From: Rhodospirillales bacterium
GTDB taxonomy: Bacteria; Pseudomonadota; Alphaproteobacteria; ATCC43930; CGMCC-115725
DNA: 55,401 nucleotides
Assembly: GCA_028291405.1 (NCBI GenBank)
Contig: JAQGID010000181.1
Location: 1 to 55,401 of the forward strand
Direction of reading: 5' to 3'
Shown here: piece after piece, positions 52,164-55,401 of the stretch
Layout of the letters: every line of letters begins with the position of its first letter
How positions within the stretch are numbered: the first letter of the stretch is position 1
Notes under the pieces: model-generated
Database searches by the model: none
What the model was told of the DNA's origin: nothing
What the model saw: the letters and a program-made list of their open reading frames with translations, nothing else
Made by a program: the position numbers and the translations under genes

Positions 52164-53681
52164 ATGACCGAAAACGCGACGATTGCGCCTGGCCCGGACG
52201 GCGCAGCGGTATCGCCGTTGCCGCCGCCGCGGGTGCTCGCCGCCGGACGCAATAGCTGGCGGATCGCCCCGGCGGCACGGATCGCGGTACGGACCAATTC
52301 GGAATATTTCCGTGCCCTCGCCGCGAGCATGCGACGGGCGCGACGGCGGGTTCTGATCCTCGGCTGGATATTCGATCCGCTTCTCGTGCTCGACCCGGAC
52401 CGTGACGGGCCAGCCGGCGGTCCGCTCTTCCATTTCCTGCACAGCCTGCTGGCGACCCGGCCGGAGCTCGAGATTCGCCTCCTCTTATGGGATCGCACGA
52501 TCTTCTACGGCGGCAACGGCAAGGCGCCAGAGCTGCTCGCGTCCGTCCGGCGGGCTTGTCCCCGGCTCGACTTCCGCTTCGTCTCGCCCGGGGTCGTCGC
52601 CTCGCGCCACCAGAAGCTCGTCTGCATCGACGACACGGTGGCCTTCATCGGCGGCATCGACCTGACCAGTGACCGCTGGGACCAAAACGACCATCCGCCG
52701 TTCCATCCCCGGCGCGTGACCGCTGACGGGGAGAGTTACGGCCCGATCCATGACCTGCAGCTCGCGGTCGAAGGTCCCGCTGCGGCCGCATTATACGAGC
52801 TCGCGCATTTGCATTGGCAGGACGCCGGCGGTGATGCGCTGCCGCCGTGCCGGACGCCGAACCAATCGCCCTGGCCGGATGGGGTCGCGGCCGATTTCGT
52901 CGACGTTCCGGTCGGCATCGCCCGCACCGATCCCGCGGCCGGGGTGCGCGAGGTCGAGGCGCTCCATTGCGATGCGCTGATGGCGGCGCGGCGGACCATC
53001 TATATCGAGGCGCAATATCTGACATCCACCGTCGTCGGAGCCGCCTTGGAGCGCCGTCTCGCGGAGCCAGGCGGACCGGAGGTCGTCATTATCGTGACGC
53101 ACACCTCGAAGAGCGCGCTGGAGCGGCTCGCGATGGCCCGCAACCGCGATCGGCTGGCGCGCCGGCTCCGTGCCGCCGATCGCTGGGGCCGGCTTCGCAT
53201 CTACTATCCCGTCGTCGGTGGCGCCGCCGACGGCACCGAGCTCAAGGTCCACGCCAAGCTGCTCGTCGTCGACGACTGGTTCCTCCGCGTCGGTTCGGCC
53301 AATCTGAACAATCGCTCGATGGGTGTCGACGGCGAGTGCGATCTCGCAATCGAGGGGGCGGATGCGGCCAGCCGGCGGCATATCCTGGCGGTACGCAACC
53401 GGCTGCTCGCCGAACTGCTGCATTGCGATGCCGGCGAGGTCGAGCCCGCGGTCGTCCGCACCGGCTCGCTGATCGATGCGATCGAGTCGCTGAATACGGG
53501 ACACCGGCTGCGCCTGCTGCCGGCGCTCTTCGAATCGTCCCCGACGGCGCCGCTGCCGGGGACGGCGCTGCTCGATCCCGACGAGAAGGTAACGGCCTCC
53601 TATCTAGGACGCGTGCTGCGCCGCTCGCTCGGCCTTGCGCCGCGGCCGCATCCGGCGCGTCAGCTCGACCCCGCCGAATAG
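52164..53681 (+). CDS. Phospholipase D-family protein (cardiolipin synthase-like)
   Basis: 505 residues. It has two HKD catalytic motifs: HQKLVCIDD (about residues 149-157) followed by AFIGGIDLTSDRWD, and HAKLLVVDDWFLRVGSANLNNRSMGVD (about 361 onward). The pair matches cardiolipin synthase and related phosphatidyltransferases; the longest part before the first motif does not contain an obvious transmembrane anchor. Its last 78 bp overlap the convergent UPF0104 gene. Gene content with the next two genes resembles the E. coli ybhO-ybhN-ybhP group. Confidence 0.87.
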   Translation: MTENATIAPGPDGAAVSPLPPPRVLAAGRNSWRIAPAARIAVRTNSEYFRALAASMRRARRRVLILGWIFDPLLVLDPDRDGPAGGPLFHFLHSLLATRPELEIRLLLWDRTIFYGGNGKAPELLASVRRACPRLDFRFVSPGVVASRHQKLVCIDDTVAFIGGIDLTSDRWDQNDHPPFHPRRVTADGESYGPIHDLQLAVEGPAAAALYELAHLHWQDAGGDALPPCRTPNQSPWPDGVAADFVDVPVGIARTDPAAGVREVEALHCDALMAARRTIYIEAQYLTSTVVGAALERRLAEPGGPEVVIIVTHTSKSALERLAMARNRDRLARRLRAADRWGRLRIYYPVVGGAADGTELKVHAKLLVVDDWFLRVGSANLNNRSMGVDGECDLAIEGADAASRRHILAVRNRLLAELLHCDAGEVEPAVVRTGSLIDAIESLNTGHRLRLLPALFESSPTAPLPGTALLDPDEKVTASYLGRVLRRSLGLAPRPHPARQLDPAE

Positions 53682-54557
53682 CACGGTCCCGATCGTCAGC
53701 GGCACCAGGAAATAGATAACGCGGAACGCGATCAGCCCGCCGATTGCGTCGGTACCGGGAAGCAGCGTGATGACGACGGCCTCCTCGACCCCGACGCCAC
53801 CGGGTACGTGCGTCATCAGCGCGGCGAGGTTGGCGAGGATGAAGGCCGTCGCGACGCTCGCGTAATCGACCGGCCCGGCGGCCGACAAGGTCTGGTGCAG
53901 CGCCGCGGCGACGCACGCGAAGTCGATTGCGCCGATGACGATCTGGCCGAGCGCGAGACGCCAGTCCGGCAGCTCGAAGGACCAGCTTCGGATGCGCAGC
54001 CTGCCGCGGACCCTCGCCGCAAGGCCGAGGTAGAGCGCGAGCGCCGCCGCTCCGGCGCCGCCGATCAGCCGCGCGGTGGTCGCGTCGACCCCGAGGACGC
54101 GGCCGGCGAGGTCCGGCTCGGCGAGCAGGACGATCGTCGACAGCGACAGCTCGCCGATGCCGACGGTCACGGCGGAGAACAGCACGATCTTTGCGATGCT
54201 CTCGGCGTCGAGCCCCCATTGCGAGTAGAAGCGGTAGCGGATGGCGCCGGTGCTCAGCGGCGCCAGCCCCAGCGTGTGCCCGATCGAGAGGCCGGTGAAG
54301 GAGGCGAGGGCGACCCGGCGATAGGGTAGCCTGGCGCCGGCATAGCGGACTCCGAGATAGTCGAAGCCGGTCAGCGACAGATAGCTGCCGGCGGTGAAGA
54401 GCGCGGCGAGTGCCAGCCGGCCGGCGCTCAATCGGTGCAGCGAGCGGAGGACGTCGTCGAGGCTGAACTGACGCAGTACGCGCCAGACGAGGCACGCGGC
54501 CACCGCGATGATCGCTGCCGTCACGAGCGGCATCCAGCGGCGATATCTCTGCGGCAT
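53604..54557 (-). CDS. UPF0104/YbhN-like integral membrane protein
   Basis: 317 residues from the ATG at 54557, with eight to nine hydrophobic helices. The motifs RRVALASFTGLSIGHTLGLAPLSTGAIRYRFY and ALMTHVPGGVGVEEAVVI are those of the lysylphosphatidylglycerol-synthase transmembrane-domain (UPF0104) family. The protein lacks the soluble synthase domain, so no aminoacyl transfer is implied. It begins 1 bp inside the stop of the upstream EEP gene (TGATG), so translation is coupled. Its 3' end overlaps the convergent phospholipase D gene by 78 bp. Confidence 0.86.
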   Translation of the reverse strand: MPQRYRRWMPLVTAAIIAVAACLVWRVLRQFSLDDVLRSLHRLSAGRLALAALFTAGSYLSLTGFDYLGVRYAGARLPYRRVALASFTGLSIGHTLGLAPLSTGAIRYRFYSQWGLDAESIAKIVLFSAVTVGIGELSLSTIVLLAEPDLAGRVLGVDATTARLIGGAGAAALALYLGLAARVRGRLRIRSWSFELPDWRLALGQIVIGAIDFACVAAALHQTLSAAGPVDYASVATAFILANLAALMTHVPGGVGVEEAVVITLLPGTDAIGGLIAFRVIYFLVPLTIGTVLFGGVELTRRMRPRRKAERAAQHAS

Positions 54558-55282
54558 CAGGCGGGAACGGCCGCGGCCGTCCAGGTGAGCGCGGCACGCA
54601 CCGGCAGATGGTCGGAGGCGATCCGCGCCAGCCGCGAGCTGTGGGTCGTGACCGACGTCGGACGCAGCCCGCCGCCGGCGAGGATCCGGTCGAGCGCGAG
54701 CACCGGATAGCGCGCCGGGAAGCTGGCCGGCGCCGGCGCCGGGTGGAAGCGGCGCATCAGCCGCCCGAGGCTGTTCGCGACGGGCCGCCATTCGTTGAGG
54801 TCGCCGAGCAGGATTGTCGCGACGACCGGGATCGGGCCGCCGGGATGCGACGCGAGCACCTCGACGAGCCGCGCGATCTGGCGCCGGCGCTCGCGCATCC
54901 TGAGGCCGAGGTGGGTCGCGATGATGCGGAGCAAATGCCCCTCGACCATGACGTCGGCGTCAATGACGCCGCGCGGCTCGCGGCTTGCGACGCTGATGTC
55001 GTGCAGCCGGACCTCGCGCACCGGATGCCAGCTCAGCAGCGCGTTCCCGAAGCTGTTGCGGTGCGTCGTGAGGCTGATGCCGGGAATGCAGCGGCAGCCG
55101 AGCGTCTCGGCGAGATATTTCCACTGGTCGAGATAGAGCCCGGCGCGATGCCGCGCATCGACCTCCTGCAGCGCGACGACGTCGGCGCGCAGCTCGCGGA
55201 TGACCGAGGCGACGCGCGCCGGCTCATGGCGACCGTCGCGCCCGACGCAGCTATGGACGTTATAGGACGCGATGACCGGCAT
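54557..55282 (-). CDS. Endonuclease/exonuclease/phosphatase-family protein (YbhP-like)
   Basis: 241 residues. The EEP fold motifs are ASYNVHSCVG at the start, ADVVALQEVD (metal-binding Glu), THLGL, LLGDLNEW (Asp/Asn) and a terminal SDHLPV (catalytic Asp-His). They are complete, so hydrolysis of a phosphodiester or phosphate ester is likely; nuclease, sphingomyelinase or lipid phosphatase roles are all possible. No signal peptide is seen. It overlaps the YbhN-like gene by one base and pairs with it as in E. coli ybhP-ybhN. Confidence 0.86.
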   Translation of the reverse strand: MPVIASYNVHSCVGRDGRHEPARVASVIRELRADVVALQEVDARHRAGLYLDQWKYLAETLGCRCIPGISLTTHRNSFGNALLSWHPVREVRLHDISVASREPRGVIDADVMVEGHLLRIIATHLGLRMRERRRQIARLVEVLASHPGGPIPVVATILLGDLNEWRPVANSLGRLMRRFHPAPAPASFPARYPVLALDRILAGGGLRPTSVTTHSSRLARIASDHLPVRAALTWTAAAVPA

Positions 55283-55401
55283 TTGGGGATTTCGAAGGCT
55301 CCGAGCGGGGCAGGCATTGTCGCAAACGACGGACGACGCGATCCGCTCCAGCGCCTTGACGCCGCCGGGCTTGCGGGCTGACCGGCGGCTCGATGCGGCG
55401 C

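Noticed and set aside
1-55401. tRNA, rRNA, CRISPR array, insertion sequence or prophage genes
   Set aside because: I saw no cloverleaf with a CCA end, no regular spaced repeats, no transposase or integrase motif, and no phage structural genes. Only DUF5681 hints at mobile-element association.
55283-55401. Start of another gene at the right edge
   Set aside because: The last 119 bp are open in several frames but show no ribosome site or motif, so no call can be supported.

Overview
The window is high-GC, densely coded DNA with strong G/C bias at third codon positions, so long antisense open frames are common. The gene families suggest an alphaproteobacterium (Rhodospirillales or Hyphomicrobiales-like): a FixK/CRP-type regulator, CoxM/S/L-like hydroxylase subunits, a DUF5681 protein and an XrtA exopolysaccharide system. 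This placement is an inference from gene content; no rRNA or marker gene is present. I see no tRNA, rRNA, CRISPR array, insertion sequence or replication origin.

Layout. 0-10.5 kb: the tail of an unknown gene; a class III adenylate cyclase with an N-terminal zinc-ribbon-like module, facing a Crp/Fnr regulator across a shared terminator hairpin; a three-subunit molybdenum hydroxylase operon (FAD, 2Fe-2S and molybdopterin subunits) running into two MFS transporters; and a convergent MATE pump. 10.5-18.5 kb: a repeat-rich segment with a DUF5681 gene that runs into palindromic elements, then a glutathione transferase, a DEAD-box RNA helicase, an alpha/beta hydrolase, a luciferase-like monooxygenase and a tandem pair of secreted beta-helix proteins.

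18.5-44 kb is an exosortase A (XrtA)-type exopolysaccharide locus. It holds an O-antigen ligase-like protein, a flippase, several glycosyltransferases (one fused to a polysaccharide-deacetylase-like domain), three FemAB/GNAT-fold acyltransferases, an asparagine synthase-like amidotransferase, an XrtA-EpsI fusion, a phosphoheptose isomerase, and the operon for deacetylase, AAA ATPase, outer-membrane beta-barrel, tyrosine kinase, chain-length determinant and export lipoprotein. Together these would make, modify, flip, polymerise and export a surface polysaccharide. No PEP-CTERM substrate protein, PrsK/PrsR regulator or initiating sugar-phosphate transferase was recognised in the window.

44.5-55.4 kb: a two-gene operon of an unrecognised 409-residue protein and a GAF-HD-GYP protein, which could tie c-di-GMP turnover to the neighbouring polysaccharide locus; then a DedA protein, a small secreted protein, an orphan NitT/TauT-type binding protein, a DUF302 protein, pyrE, two small membrane proteins (one VanZ-like) and a phospholipase D/UPF0104/EEP-phosphatase group whose content resembles E. 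coli ybhO-ybhN-ybhP but whose orientation differs.

The observations most worth follow-up are the unknown protein paired with HD-GYP, the glycosyltransferase-deacetylase fusion preceded by a methyltransferase lacking its cofactor-binding N-terminus, the tandem beta-helix pair, the repeat cluster inside and around the DUF5681 gene, and the inverted repeat between xrtA and its divergent glycosyltransferase.
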